A stretch of 64,000 nt of DNA, from contig JAUTXW010000945.1 of NCBI GenBank assembly GCA_030620095.1, positions 248,001 to 312,000 of the forward strand, written 5' to 3'. The stretch comes from Kuschelorhynchus macadamiae (lineage: Eukaryota; Arthropoda; Insecta; Coleoptera; Curculionidae). Both the position numbers and the translations under genes were made by a program. Numbering within the stretch: position 1 is the stretch's first letter; each line of letters starts with the position of its first letter. Below, one piece after another: positions 46,701 through 57,439 of this stretch. The notes beneath the pieces are model-generated. The model did no database searches and was not told the origin of the DNA. It saw only the letters and a program-made list of their open reading frames with translations.

Positions 46701-47481
46701 ATCCACCCTCCGATCAACTGTATCTGTTTTGTTTATATCAATACAATTTAGAACTGGATTTTTCACCATAGTCAGCACTAATAATTCTCGCCCAGAACTG
46801 CCTGCCATCTGAAAAAAGAATCCATCTATGGATAAAACAACATAACACGCAATATTATGTAAATTAACCCTCAGTCTAACCTCATTTTAACCGTTTAATC
46901 AATATTGCCTTTGCTAGTGCATTTTTCGAATTTTGCAGTGTGAACCATAGCTAATCATTGTAATTAGTACTTTAATTTAATATTTTTTTAGATTATTCTC
47001 TAGCTAGCCAAATTAAACAAACAAGCGCAAGTAAATAAACATCATAAAGAAAACCATTCAATCATACAATAGGCAAAAAACTTACTTTATTATGCAGAAT
47101 TCCGTTACAAGTCTAAAGTATAAGTTCAAAAAATACAAAAATAATATTGTAATTCATGAATAGTGTGATAATTTTCCTTGTGACAACTCTAATAAAAATA
47201 CGTCTTTATGCGGGAATAATGTAACAACTCAAAATGTAACACTTTTCGACAAGCGACTCCCACGAAAGCTCAAGAGCTACTGAGCACCATAGAAAATATG
47301 ACGCTATTCCTGCGGTATAATGCCGCTTCCCCTACCACGGAATATAGTTACATGCTTCATCTATCGGCGCCTGTTTGAGTTTTCGTTGTTCTGGTCTTCC
47401 AGGTTGATAGATTAACTGTTGAGCTAGTTATGTATGTATATAACTCAAATTTCCCAAATTTTGAGTTGTAACACTATTCTT
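43790..47481 (-). mobile_element. Unclassified DNA transposon nested in the errantivirus
   Basis: Ends are perfect inverted repeats of at least 20 bp, AAGAATAGTGTTACAACTCA at 43790 and its complement ending at 47481. Similar TIR-like phrases recur inside (TGAGTTGTAACAGTATTC near 43991; TAACAACTCAAAATGTAACAC near 47223). No direct target duplication longer than two bases is obvious, because the outermost bases are themselves symmetrical. A decayed gene lies on the minus strand. The superfamily could not be assigned. Confidence 0.75.
44700..46808 (-). pseudogene. Decayed transposase-like gene of the nested element
   Basis: Minus-strand fragments follow each other: 46808-46605; 46492-46073 with an acidic patch and the basic run KKRGRKRK (possible nuclear signal), CARNIKPPCTTCKYNC, and REKIFGDYWKIGSLSKA; 46097-45894; 45744-45499 with FFVPKKDQCDLCVSF; 45526-45311; and 44738-44535. 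The pairing of a CxxCxxxC segment, an I-F-x-x-Y/F-W segment and a PKKDQCDxC segment occurs in widespread insect transposase-like proteins of uncertain class (from memory, not verified). No DDE triad was identified. Several frameshifts separate the pieces. Confidence 0.5.
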
Positions 47482-47689
47482 GGCGACGTGCGATATGACG
47501 ATAACTAATACTGCCAATATGACCAAAATGATCAATATCAGTATCAATTTTACCACCAAAACAATTACTATCCTTAATTAAATAACGAATATAAAGAAAC
47601 AAAAGGGCAATCTGACATATATACGTCTTTTACTGACCATACCCTACCTCACCAATATTCTTATGAAGAAACAACCGAGAGTAATGAAC

Positions 47690-48075
47690 ATTTTCGGGAC
47701 CCGTCTTAACAAGACAAAAAGACTTAAAGACTGAAGTAATTTCTTTTAATATGTCTGATTCTAGCGAACTATCCTATATCGTAATCCCGGAAACCTAACC
47801 TAAAAATATTAATAGACTCGGGTTCGACTGTTGTATAACTAATGACCCTTTTTAGTTTCGACGGTTTTTCAAAAATCCGCTCATCAGTACAGTGTTGTTA
47901 TACCTTCATCAAAAATATTTAATTTACCCGAAAACAAAAATATGAAATTTTATCTTTTTAAATTTCACAATGTATTTGAAGGTCTCCTGGGACTCGATAA
48001 TCTTAAAATTTTGCAAGCCAACCCTGACTTTCATAAGGGATTCCTAGAAACACCTTATGCGCCCATTAAATTGTA
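47690..48075 (+). pseudogene. pol: Aspartic protease region of pol, frameshifted
   Basis: Around 47757-47850 the bases encode an SELSYI strand, a stop, and then in another frame an IDSGST-type active site, as in copy 1 at about 830. A FKFHN-VFEGLLGLDNL-like flap region follows near 47960-48005. At least two frame changes, so the protease is dead. It precedes RT as expected. Confidence 0.7.
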
Positions 48076-48179
48076 GTTTCACAAAACACAAAACCAAATA
48101 CATTGTATAACGATTCCGCCGCGTGTCGAACAAGTTATAAAAATTAAAACATTAGACCTCTCAGAAACAATTACCGTGG

Positions 48180-49167
48180 AAAAGTTTAGCTGTAATGAAA
48201 TACGCGAGATCGACTTAAATAATTTTGATGACTGTCCCAAGTCGAAATTAGACTTTTCTAAATTTCGTATTGACCATTTGAATGACGAGGAAAGAAATAA
48301 AATTCCTATCGCTACCCCTTCATACATAAAGAAGAAGTGAAAAACAAATTAAAAAGATGTTACACCAAAAAAATTATACAACCAAGTAGTTCCCCGTGGA
48401 GCTCACCACTTTGGGTGGTCTCCAAGAGGGCAGACGCCTCGGGGGTTGCAAAGTATAGGGTACTTTTGGACTATTTCCTAATATTGCAGACTTATTAGAC
48501 AAATTAGGCAAGTGCCAATACTTTACCACCTTAGATTTAGCTAGTGGATTTGGATTTCATCAAATTCAAGTACATGCCAATGACATTGAAAAAAACGGCG
48601 TTTAGTACCGAAAATGGGCACTATGAATTTTTGCGAATGCCATTCGGACTGGAGAACGCCCCCGCGCTTTCAGCGAGTGGTGGATAATATTCTTCGCGAA
48701 AAATGTTTGGTATATCTAAATGATATAGTAGTCTTTTCTACATCACTTCAGGAATATCTAGAAAGATTAAAAAGTGTTTTTCTGCGTTTGCGCGAATCTA
48801 ATTTTAAAATTCAGCTAGATAAATCGGAATTCCTGCGAAAAGAATTGGCATATTTTGGCCATGTTGTCACTGCAAATGGTGTTAAGCCAAACCCGGACAA
48901 GATAGAAGCTATCAAAAAATTCCTCATTCCTAAGACAACAAAACAAATTAAAGTGCTGTTATGTCATTAGGATTGTTAGGGTACTATAGGCGGTTCATTA
49001 AGGACTTCGCCAAAATAACAAAACCACTTACAAAATGTTTAAAAAAAGGTGCCACTATAGAACATAATAAGGAATTTTTAGAATGTTTCGATATTTGTAA
49101 AAATTTACTAATAAACGAGCCTATACTGCAATACCAATACCAGACTTTTCAAAGCCATTTAACTTAA
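48180..49167 (+). pseudogene. pol: Reverse transcriptase region of pol, catalytic Asp lost
   Basis: Segments in order: the FRIDHLNDEE linker (48265-48295); a broken fingers/palm part with an LDLASGF-type motif (about 48530-48550); GTMNFCECHSDW...FQRVVDNI (48614-48700); then VYLNDIVVFS (48708-48738), where Asn replaces the first Asp of the YLDDI motif; then the thumb with YFGHVVTANGVKPNPDK and GLLGYYRRFIKDFAKITKPL (48961-49040). Stops near 48480 and 48950 break the frame. Substitution of a metal-binding Asp means no RT activity even if the frame were open. Confidence 0.88.
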
Positions 49168-49386
49168 CAACGAACGCAAGTAATGTAGCTATTGAGGCTG
49201 TCCTCTCGCAAGGACAAAAAAGACCTGGCCGTGGCCTACGCATCAAGGACACTAAATGTTTCTGAAAGAAACTATTCGACCACAGAAAAGAAACTCCTGG
49301 CAAGCGTTTGGGCTACCAAATATTTTCACCCATATATATTTGGCAAAAAAATAAATTCACTAACGGTTCACAAACCATTCCAATAG
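49160..49386 (+). pseudogene. pol: RNase H region of pol
   Basis: Open frame 49192-49386 with VAYASRTLNVSERNYSTTEK and KLLASVWATKYFHPYIFGKK, the central part of the retrotransposon RNase H domain, including the Glu after YST-T. The N-terminal DAS motif is altered (TNASNVAI at about 49170) and the C-terminal part is degraded after 49386. Confidence 0.82.
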
Positions 49387-49499
49387 CTTTTCCCTTTAAA
49401 GGGTCCTAGTTCAAAATGACTAAGATGGCGTAAACTTGACGAGTATGATTACAACATAATATACAAAAATGGAAAATAAAATACAAATGCTGATGCTCT

Positions 49500-50345
49500 C
49501 TCTCTCTCTCGAATAGAGCTGCATACGAAAGAGTAAACGGAAAATTTCCCATTAAAACAATATATTGAAGAATTTAACAGACAGTTACAGTTACACAGCT
49601 ACTAAACCATTTGAAATTATACATTTAGACACATATGCACATGAAAAAACCAAATTTTTAACTATAATAGATAGTTTCTCCAAATATTCACAAGCATATG
49701 CACTCCATTCTCTTGCGACCACCGAAATTGTAGACAAACTACTGTTATTTTTCTCTCCCCACAGTATACCTAATCAAATTATAATGAATAATGGTACCGA
49801 GTTTAAAAATACTGTGGTAACAGAACCCTTAAATTTAAACAAAATAAAAACACAGTTTTGTTCGCCTAATCACCCTCCTTCTAATGGACTTGTCGAGCGA
49901 CTCCACTCCACTCTGGCAGAAGACATACGCTTTCTAAATAACCAAAATTTTGATAAAACGCCAGTAACACATAAAATGGTCTACGCAATACTAGCATACA
50001 ACCACACAAGCCATTCGGCCATAAATTTAAAACCCATCCATGTAATTAACGTGAATATTTCTCCAAATAACCCGTTCAACATAAAATTAGACCAAATACT
50101 TTTAAGCGATTACGTTAACACCCACAAAGAAAAATCACAACTAATGTATTCAAATATAAACCAAAAACTAATCAATGATAAAGAAACAATTATTTCAAAA
50201 ATTAATTAAAATCGCGATAATTTCCAATCGTATCACCCTGGTCAACAAATTTATATTAAGAAACACATAAGACAAAAACTCTCTGACAAATTTGCAGACG
50301 CTACAAAAATTGAAGCGGTGAATCAAAATCGTAAAACAGTATCAA
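49500..50345 (+). pseudogene. pol: Integrase region of pol
   Basis: Open for about 214 codons (49565-50209). The catalytic core starts with FEIIHLDTY (first Asp), then IDSFSKYSQAY, then QIIMNNGTEFK where Asn replaces the usual second Asp, then SNGLVERLHSTLAE with the Glu. The N-terminal zinc-binding part is largely missing upstream. A C-terminal part up to about 50345 continues in other frames. The Asp-to-Asn change removes catalytic function. Confidence 0.85.
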
Positions 50346-50429
50346 CTCAGTAAAATTCATATGGATAATTTAAAACGCCCACTTAGACAAACGTACAACT
50401 TTGACTAAAATATAAATATTATATTTCAG

Positions 50430-51960
50430 CCTTGTCGGGGCCGTTATCGCAGACCGAGATAAAGTTACGATCAGACAGCTAGACGACAACCCAGCAATTT
50501 TGCTATTAAAGCTAGGACAAGCAAAACTTAAAGAATACACCTACACACTTATTCATTATTACTTAAATCCTATTATACTATAAATTAACAAATTGCATTA
50601 CAGATCCAAGAATATAACGACTTTTCTAATTACTCATAATTGCTTGAAACTTACACAAGATAGGATAGAAAAGAAATTAAAAAAATAATTCTTCATCCTC
50701 CGAGGCTTAAGAGAGGTATTATCAACATAGTAGGCTCTGTTTTTAAAGCTGTGACGGGAAATCTAGATGCAGCAGATGGTGAACACTATGAAAAATTAAT
50801 AAAAGATTTAGAGGAAAATCAAAGTAAATTGGCTGAAAACATTCGAAACCAAAACTCGATTTCCACAAGCGTCATCAATAAATTTAACTGCACTATTCAA
50901 CAAATGGGCCAAAATGAAAAACTTATGGAAGACAGAATAAATCAAATTAGGATAATTGTACAAAAAACTACGTATAGGGAAAACATATTCTAAATCAAAT
51001 AATCAACTTCCTTCGAAATCATAGACCTAATATTACAAGATATCGAAAACTCAATCGCGTTTTCAAAATTAAAAATCATTCACCCAAGTATAATAAAATT
51101 AACGCTTGGCAAAGTAGTAGGTTTTAATCGGCTACCTTTACCGGTTGATTTAGAAAATATTTTCCACTTTGAAAAATTAATTGACGTTAACTACTTTATA
51201 CTAAACAACAAAATAACGTACTTATTAAGGGTACCCATAGCCGCTCCTTACAATTTTTAAAAATATCATTTATATTCTGTACCAATGGTACACCAGAGTC
51301 TGTTTAAGGTAGTCATACCGCGTGATAAATATTTAATTAAAAATCAACTACACTACAAATATCGAGGAACATCCTGCACAGAAATACGACCCAAGCTATT
51401 TATCTGCGAAAAGGAAAAATTGAAATAAATAGACCAATGGAGCCCCTGTGAATTTTAGCCATTACAACCCAGCAAAAGCACCTACGCATGTAAACAAGTT
51501 GAAGTCACTATAACAAAACCAGTCACAAACTAACTAGATAATTCCAATAAATGGTTACTTACCGTTCTTAGAAGTTTAACAATCGACATCAAATGCTACC
51601 AGCAAGTAAAACGTCGGAAGTTACCTAATCACCTTACCGACCGGTTGCCGAGCCAGGCTTGATGAAATGTCAATAATTAACAACGAAGACCTAGTCGAAA
51701 CCGAGAAACAACCAATAATCTTCCCAGATTTTGAGAAAACGCAGCCATACCTCCCGCTATTGAATTTAAGTGTTCACTTGCAAGAGATCAAGCTAGATGA
51801 ACAAATGACAAAATTTCAAAAATGCCCAGATTATGGACAATTCTTATTTACATCATTTTAATTGTATTATGCGGGTATTCACTATACAAAATGTTGTTCC
51901 AAAGAAGGTGCTTTATGAAAAAAACTACCCAATCAGAAGCTAGCCGCCCACCAATAGAAC
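50430..51960 (+). pseudogene. env: Envelope (fusion) glycoprotein gene of the errantivirus, decayed
   Basis: Located between integrase and the 3' LTR, as in insect errantiviruses, whose Env is related to the baculovirus F protein. A basic cleavage-like site (RLKRG at about 50701-50715) is followed by a hydrophobic fusion-peptide-like stretch and an acidic/amphipathic coiled-coil segment (50751-50993). Further pieces lie at 51180-51420 and 51667-51840, and a hydrophobic transmembrane segment (WTILIYIILIVLCG, about 51832-51875) precedes a short basic tail. Frame changes and stops occur throughout, so no intact product is encoded. Confidence 0.8.
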
Positions 51961-51987
51961 TACCCCTTACCAGGTGTAGTTGAGTCT

Positions 51988-51998
51988 GAGGGGAGAGG
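51988..51998 (+). promoter_or_regulatory. Polypurine tract
   Basis: GAGGGGAGAGG lies immediately before the 3' LTR, the position where plus-strand priming occurs in LTR elements. Confidence 0.85.
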
Positions 51999-52199
51999 AG
52001 TTATGTGACGATCTATTCCCAAGAACTGCTAATCCAGCGGATGCGATGCCTATATGCTATTACGCCGAAGCAGAGCCGAGCAGTCAGTCAGTTAGAAGTA
52101 TCCATTTTTATAACTTATAATTTTGTACTTTTAATATAGAAATTTTTTTGTAAAATAAAGTTTTTTAAAAAGGGAAACCGTCGGTCGTGTTAGTTAACT
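51999..52199 (+). repeat. 3' LTR of errantivirus copy 2
   Basis: 201 bp, same termini as the 5' LTR, followed by CATG (52200-52203), the target duplication. Confidence 0.93.
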
Positions 52200-52203
52200 C
52201 ATG

Positions 52204-52450
52204 CCTATTTTTTTATTTCTAGCGACTCATAAATTTCCCTTTTCTTTTTATATAATTCCGTTTTTAAAATTTTTGTTTGGTCAAAATCGAAAGTGTGATT
52301 ATTTTGTTGTGCGTGTTTTGATAACGCAGTTTGTTTTTTTTGTCCTACTTATAGGCATCTATTCTTGACTGTAAATATTGTTGTGTTTGCCCAATATAAA
52401 CGTCATCACAGTCCTTGCATGGTACCTGATATACTATATGTGTCTTTTTT
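52204..52450 (-). pseudogene. PLE GIY-YIG endonuclease end, right fragment of the interrupted copy
   Basis: On the minus strand from about 52445: IVYQVPCKDCDDVYIGQT then, after a frame change, QQYLQSRI...KNKLRYQN: the GIY-YIG-like endonuclease domain of a Penelope-like element with its CxxC. The same segment in the plus PLE is at 59060-59240. The sequence breaks at the errantivirus LTR and continues at 42143 on the other side. A one-base change in the YIGQT-Q region and a stop make it dead. Confidence 0.8.
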
Positions 52451-52494
52451 ATTTTAAAGTTTTTTTCTTAAGTTTTGTGTAATGTTGATCCAGC

Positions 52495-54060
52495 AAAATG
52501 TGTACGTGATATCGCCAAAGAGCGAGTTGCAAACAATATGTTGTTGTGGTCGTCTTTTTTGTTATATTATGTCGAGTAGTTCGTAAAATAAGTGAAATTT
52601 GTTCTTTATAAAATATTGTAATAATAATGGATTACTTAAATATAGGTGTTCTGTTTTAGCTTTTAGGATAAACTTTTTCAAAAGGCAAGGGTGCTCCTGC
52701 GGAAACGTGAATTTTTTTCAAAATTGACATTATATGTGACATCACTAATACCTAAGTCACAAGTATTTTTTTTTCAGACCTATACCCAAGAAAATTATAA
52801 ATATTAACAATATAAAAGGAAGGTCAAGAAACTCTTACCAAATCCATATATAAAAACATGGGTGAAAATATGTTTTGTTATCAGGATATGGAGAATTCAT
52901 ACGGGAGATCTACAGTCTTACAAATGAAAACTTACTCCAAATTATTGACAAAAAATGCAAATTTTAGGACCAATTTTAATATAAATCATATATCCTTTGT
53001 CAATGAACACCTAAAACGTAAATTTACAATATCTGTCCTAAATCGTTTCAAAAGGAAACTTGAAATTTATTAATATCCGATACTATTTTTAAATAAGCAA
53101 AAATAAAATGTGACTTATTAAAAATAGAGGCAAATCTAAAACAAATGCTACCAATTAATGTATTTAACAGATTTAAAGAATACACGCTTAAGGTAAGTAA
53201 GGAAAGAAATATAAATAAAATAAACAGACTCGCGGCAAAATCAAACCAAAACTCCTCAAACACACACAATCTTTGGGTGGAAAACCTAACAAACATTGAA
53301 ATTCCTGAATATGCTAATGAAGTTTTAAGTTTAGGAGCAAACTTTGCGGTTCATATTCAACACTCAAAAGATATACCCATTCCTGATATAATTTGCAACA
53401 TAGAAACCTCTATTTCTAACCTTAACACCTCAACAAAAGACGAATTGAGAATCAAAAGTTGCAATATTTTAACGAATTTTAAAAACAAAACTAATCTTAA
53501 ATTTGAAAATAAAGACCTGAATAATAAAATTAAAAAACTAAATCCTTCTTAAAACAACATCCCAATTTGACTATTTTAAAACCTGACAAATTAAATAAAA
53601 CTGTCATTATGGAGACACCGGAATATGATAACAAAATAAATAATTTACTAAATGACACCGCAACGTATAAACAAATCAAAATCGATCCAACCAGACAGTA
53701 TAAAAAAAAAAAACAACGAACTCATAGAGCAGTGGAATAAAAAAGGTTATATTTCACCCGATACTGCTTCTAAAAAAATTAATAATGCTCTCCCACCAAA
53801 AATCTACGGGCTCCCCAAACTACATAAAGAGGGAATTCCCTTTCATCATATTGTATCTTGCATTCAATCCCCTTTCAATTCTTTGTCAAGCTTCTTAAAA
53901 AATATAATTTCAAAAGTAATAAACGAAAATAATTTCTATATTAAAGATTCATCGGATTTTAAGGAAAAAATAAAACACTTCCATGTAAAAGTTTATACGA
54001 AGTCAATTGAAATTGCTCAAAAATCGGGGTACGATCAATTTACCACAAAACACATTTAAA
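52495..54060 (+). mobile_element. Penelope-like element 2, 5' part
   Basis: Begins with terminal-repeat sequence (52495-52850, also present at 59350-59640 and inverted at 41690-42000), then the polyprotein start at 52858 and the first RT motifs up to about 53990. It is then broken; the C-terminal part of a PLE in the same orientation resumes at 58800. It lies head-to-head with the interrupted minus PLE fragment at 52204-52450, as in the arrangement at 32320-34430. Confidence 0.8.
52858..54059 (+). pseudogene. PLE 2 polyprotein, N-terminus and start of RT
   Basis: Three open pieces. 52858-53073 has an SFVNEHLKRK...LNRFKRKLEIY stretch. 53145-53552 has the RNINKINRLA helix and WVENLTNIEIPEYANEVLSL, homologous to 33760-33830. 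About 53556-54059 has TILKPDKLNKTVIM (RT opening motif) and then LPPKIYGLPKLHKEGIPFHH and IVSCIQSPFNSL, the next PLE RT motifs. After about 53990 similarity stops before the YxDD motif. Frame changes near 53075, 53555 and 53700 (a run of A) separate the pieces. Confidence 0.8.
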
Positions 54061-54775
54061 GAAAATATCATTATTTTTATTGACAGCTCCTCATATTCGT
54101 CTTCCTCGGGTCAACGTGGCCTGTCAACGAATTATTCAATCCGACGCATTCAATTGGTCAATGACAGGTTTTAATTGGATCCAAATTTCTAGGATGCATT
54201 TATTTTCTGGGGTATGGTAAAGTCTACACATAAGCAAAGTTTACTGAATATATTATATTCAGTAAACTTTGACATAAGTCTGAACGCGTGAAAGGAATGC
54301 GAATAAAAAATTATTCTAGTTATGTGGTCCGTTCAAAGTATTTTTTTAATGCATGAGGAATTGAAATAAAATACCAAAAATATTATTGATAGGTATCGGT
54401 AGACGTTAACGTGCTCAGGATACCTGTGATTGGCAAATTTCAAAACCCCGGCCCGTTCAACGATCAATTATTGTCAGAGAGAAATAGGCATGTTCCGCGC
54501 GAATGACGTGGGTAAGACGAAGATAAAAGATGCCTTGGATTGAATTGTGAACGGGCCAGGGTCTGGAATCGGATAATTGCACTGCCGGGCGGAGTTGTGT
54601 GAGGCAGTGGTGTACGATATTTAATTAACATATAGCCATAGATAAAATGGTAAAATTGTGGCACGATTTCAAGATAGTGGAAGAAAATGGCTGCTAAATA
54701 AAATATTAGCAATCGTCAAAAAAAACGCTCTCCCAGGTTTTATGTTTTATCTTCCCTAGATAATAAAACATATAT
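54061..54775. other. Non-coding stretch with a perfect hairpin
   Basis: Replaces the RT core of PLE 2. Less AT-rich than its surroundings at 54090-54160 and 54440-54600. Contains the hairpin at 54235-54271. No gene is supported. Confidence 0.45.
54235..54271. repeat. Perfect 18-bp hairpin
   Basis: CAAAGTTTACTGAATATA (54235-54252), one-base loop, then its exact complement (54254-54271). Confidence 0.9.
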
Positions 54776-54990
54776 ATATATATTTTCTTTTCTGTCAATC
54801 TGTCTGTCTATCTGTCGGTTCGCGAAATAGCCACAAAACAACTTACCCAATTAATTTCAAATTTTGGAAAACAATTTAGGGTTATATGGGGATCACCTGG
54901 TGATAGTTTGGAAAGAACTGGTAACATTTTGGTATGAATCCAAGGTAGCAAAACAAAATAGCGGCCCAGTAAAATAATCACAAAATGGTT
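54776..54990 (-). repeat. Composite-satellite fragment
   Basis: Minus-orientation copy of the ~520-bp satellite, with inverted GACAGACAGA, GTAAGTTGTTT and CGCTATTTTGTTTTGC blocks. Confidence 0.75.
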
Positions 54991-55044
54991 AGTTTTTATA
55001 TATTATTTTATTTATTTGTTTTATTTTAAAATTTTGAAAATGTA

Positions 55045-56110
55045 ATACAGTGTTTTAAAAAATCAAGTCACTGATTAATCAATATTTTGCTTAAACCGCT
55101 TGCCGTAAAAAACGGAATTTTGGTACAGGGATCGACTGCAGGATGTAGAGGTTGGGAAAAAAGGGATTTTTTAAAACTCAAGTTACAGGGGGATAAAACG
55201 ACCCCTTAAATAATACAATATTTTATTTAAGAGACAGTTAGTTTTTAGAAGCTTGAATAGGTGTTATTTATTTTTATTTATTACACATTTAAAGATTTTA
55301 AAAAATTTATACAAGGTGTTTAAAAAATCAGGTCACTCTTGACATAAAATGCTGAATTTTGATATAGAGGTTCATTGTACGGTGTAAAGATTTGACAAGA
55401 CGGGATTTTTCGAAACTTACATTTCAAGGGGGTGAAACCACCCCTTGAATAAAAAAATCTTTTTTATTTACAAAACGGTTAGTTTTTGAAAAAGACGCTT
55501 GAATAAAGGCATTTTATTCTAATTTTTTCTACATTCGTAGAGTTTTTTAAATGTATATAGGGTGTTTTCAAAACTCGGGTCACTGATTAATCACGATCCT
55601 TCTCAAACCGCTTAACGCAAAACGCCGAATTTTTGTATACGGGTTGACTACAGAGCGTAGAGGTTCGATAAGGTATGGTTTTTCAAAAGACTTGTAAGGG
55701 GATGAAACCACCCCTTAAATATTAAATTATTTTCTATTAAAAAAACGCTTAGGATTTCGGATAAACGCTTGAATACGGGTATTTTATTTTCATACTTTAC
55801 ATATTATAAGATTTTTTCAAAAATTATACGGGGTGTTTCAAAAATATTGGGCCACTGATTAATCACAATCCCACTCGAACCTCTTGACGTAAAAAGTTGA
55901 ATTTTGTCATAGAGGTTGAATGTATGATGTAAAGGTTTGGTAAAAGGGGATTTTACGACCCTCAAATTTCAAGGGGTGAAAACGCCCGGCCCCTGCAATA
56001 TTACACTTCTTATTATTTACAAAACGGTTACTTTTTCAAAAAAAAAACTTTGACAAGTGTATTTTATTTTATTATTTACATATTTTTTTATGTATACAGG
56101 GTATTATATA
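55045..56110 (+). repeat. Four-copy tandem repeat, ~250-270 bp unit
   Basis: The block GGTCACTGATTAATCA starts near 55067, 55331 (diverged), 55579 and 55851. Each unit then has a CGTAAAA..G(A/C)(A/T)GAATTTTG block, a GTAGAGGTT block, a GGGGATGAAACCACCCCTT block, an AACGGTTAG block and a TATACAGGGTGTTT end. Spacing 264, 248 and 272 bp. The GGGTGTTTCAAAA junction resembles ends of insect mariner MITEs. Confidence 0.85.
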
Positions 56111-56400
56111 AAAATGGATTTTAAGAGGTACTTAAATAAGACGATTTAAGTACCTTTTTCTACCCCTTTCATTTTCGACATACGCGAACGAAGTCGCGAG
56201 TACCCGCTAGTAGTTATATATGTAAAATAAGCAATGTACCCTCAATATCCGTTTATAAACATTATATAATTCTTAATATGAGTCACTTTTCTAAATAAAA
56301 ATAAATATGTATATCCATATATAACCCTTATATTTACTTTTTTATACAGTTTTTGCTACATTTTCCTATTGTTTTTGTAAAGCCAAAATACAACTGTTAT
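56111..56400. other. No recognised feature
   Basis: AT-rich spacer between the tandem array and the fold-back MITE. Confidence 0.4.
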
Positions 56401-56406
56401 TACGTA

Positions 56407-57146
56407 TACGGGGTTATTCACGGTGAGTGTCCTATTAGAAATATTTGGAGAACCAATGAACAGACTATCTTGAACATTTGGCTCTGGCCATAGGTGAACA
56501 TAAACTTTATAGCAACATCCGTTTTCTAAATGGAAGGCCCTGTATATTACTGAAATTTTGTATTAGCCTGAAATTTCTAAATATTTTTTGTGATGTTTGC
56601 TATACCTAAATTCAACTGTTTCTAGAAAATGGCGGATGAAAATTGACATTTTTGATGTGTTAAAGCTCTGTAGCTCCTAAACGACTTAACTTGCAACAAA
56701 ATAGATTTCAATTTACTATTTTGGTTTTTAGTTTGCTATCTCTTGATACCAATTTTAAATTTGACAGAAGCTGTCAAAATTTGACATTTCCTGTCGAAGT
56801 TAAAATGGGTATCAGATGATAGGTAACTAAAAACTAAGATAGGAAAGGGCAATCCATTTTGCTGCAAGTTAAAGTGCATCTCAATTTTTAGGTGCCATTT
56901 TCCCAAAGTCAGTTGAATTTAGGCATAGGAAACACCATACAAGAGTTTTTATCATAAAGACATTACAAAAATGCAATAATATACAGGGCATTTCATTAAA
57001 AAATAGATATTGCTATCGGTTTGGGTCAAAAGCGGCAAAAAGAGAGTTTATGTTCAATTATGTGTAAAGCCAAGGTTTGAAAGTACTCTGTTTATTGATT
57101 CTTCAGATACTTCTAGGTTGACACTCACCGTGAATAACCCTGTGTA
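56407..57146. mobile_element. Fold-back MITE, ~740 bp
   Basis: Ends GGGGTTATTCACGGTGAGTG and its complement CACTCACCGTGAATAACCC, flanked by TA/TG-rich sequence (GTATAC on the left, TGTGTATA on the right). Most of the element folds back on itself, with a centre near 56770-56800 (GACAGAAGCTGTC and similar). No coding capacity. The ends and probable TA target suggest a mariner-mobilised element. Confidence 0.75.
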
Positions 57147-57178
57147 TATACAAGATACCTTTATCGATCAGATCTAAT

Positions 57179-57215
57179 ATACATACGTACATACATACAT
57201 ACATACATGCATACA
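57179..57215. repeat. (CATA)n microsatellite
   Basis: About nine ACAT/CATA units with two variants. Confidence 0.85.
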
Positions 57216-57439
57216 TTAATTCACTTATCAAACCTATTAAAATGAAACCACGGCTGGGTTACCCCAATATAACATTTTTTAAATATTGTTTATATTTGCG
57301 AATTTAAATTTAATTTTAATATTTGTATTTTTCGATGTAATTAAAATAACATAAATACAAAACTTTTAAAAGTTCTGTGTTTTTGTAATATTTAAATATT
57401 TTCACATATATTTATATTTTGTACTTTCCAGCAATATTT

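Larger units (their letters stand above)
42144..52199 (+). mobile_element. Errantivirus copy 2, full length, with nested transposon
   Basis: Two LTRs (42144-42349 and 51999-52199), a CATG target duplication on each side (42140-42143 and 52200-52203), primer site, gag, pol and env regions in the canonical order, and a polypurine tract before the 3' LTR. Without the nested transposon at 43790-47481 the element is about 6.4 kb, a little short for the group. All genes carry stops or frameshifts and two catalytic residues are replaced, so it is a dead endogenous copy. The two LTRs differ by small indels and several substitutions, so the insertion is not very recent. Confidence 0.92.
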
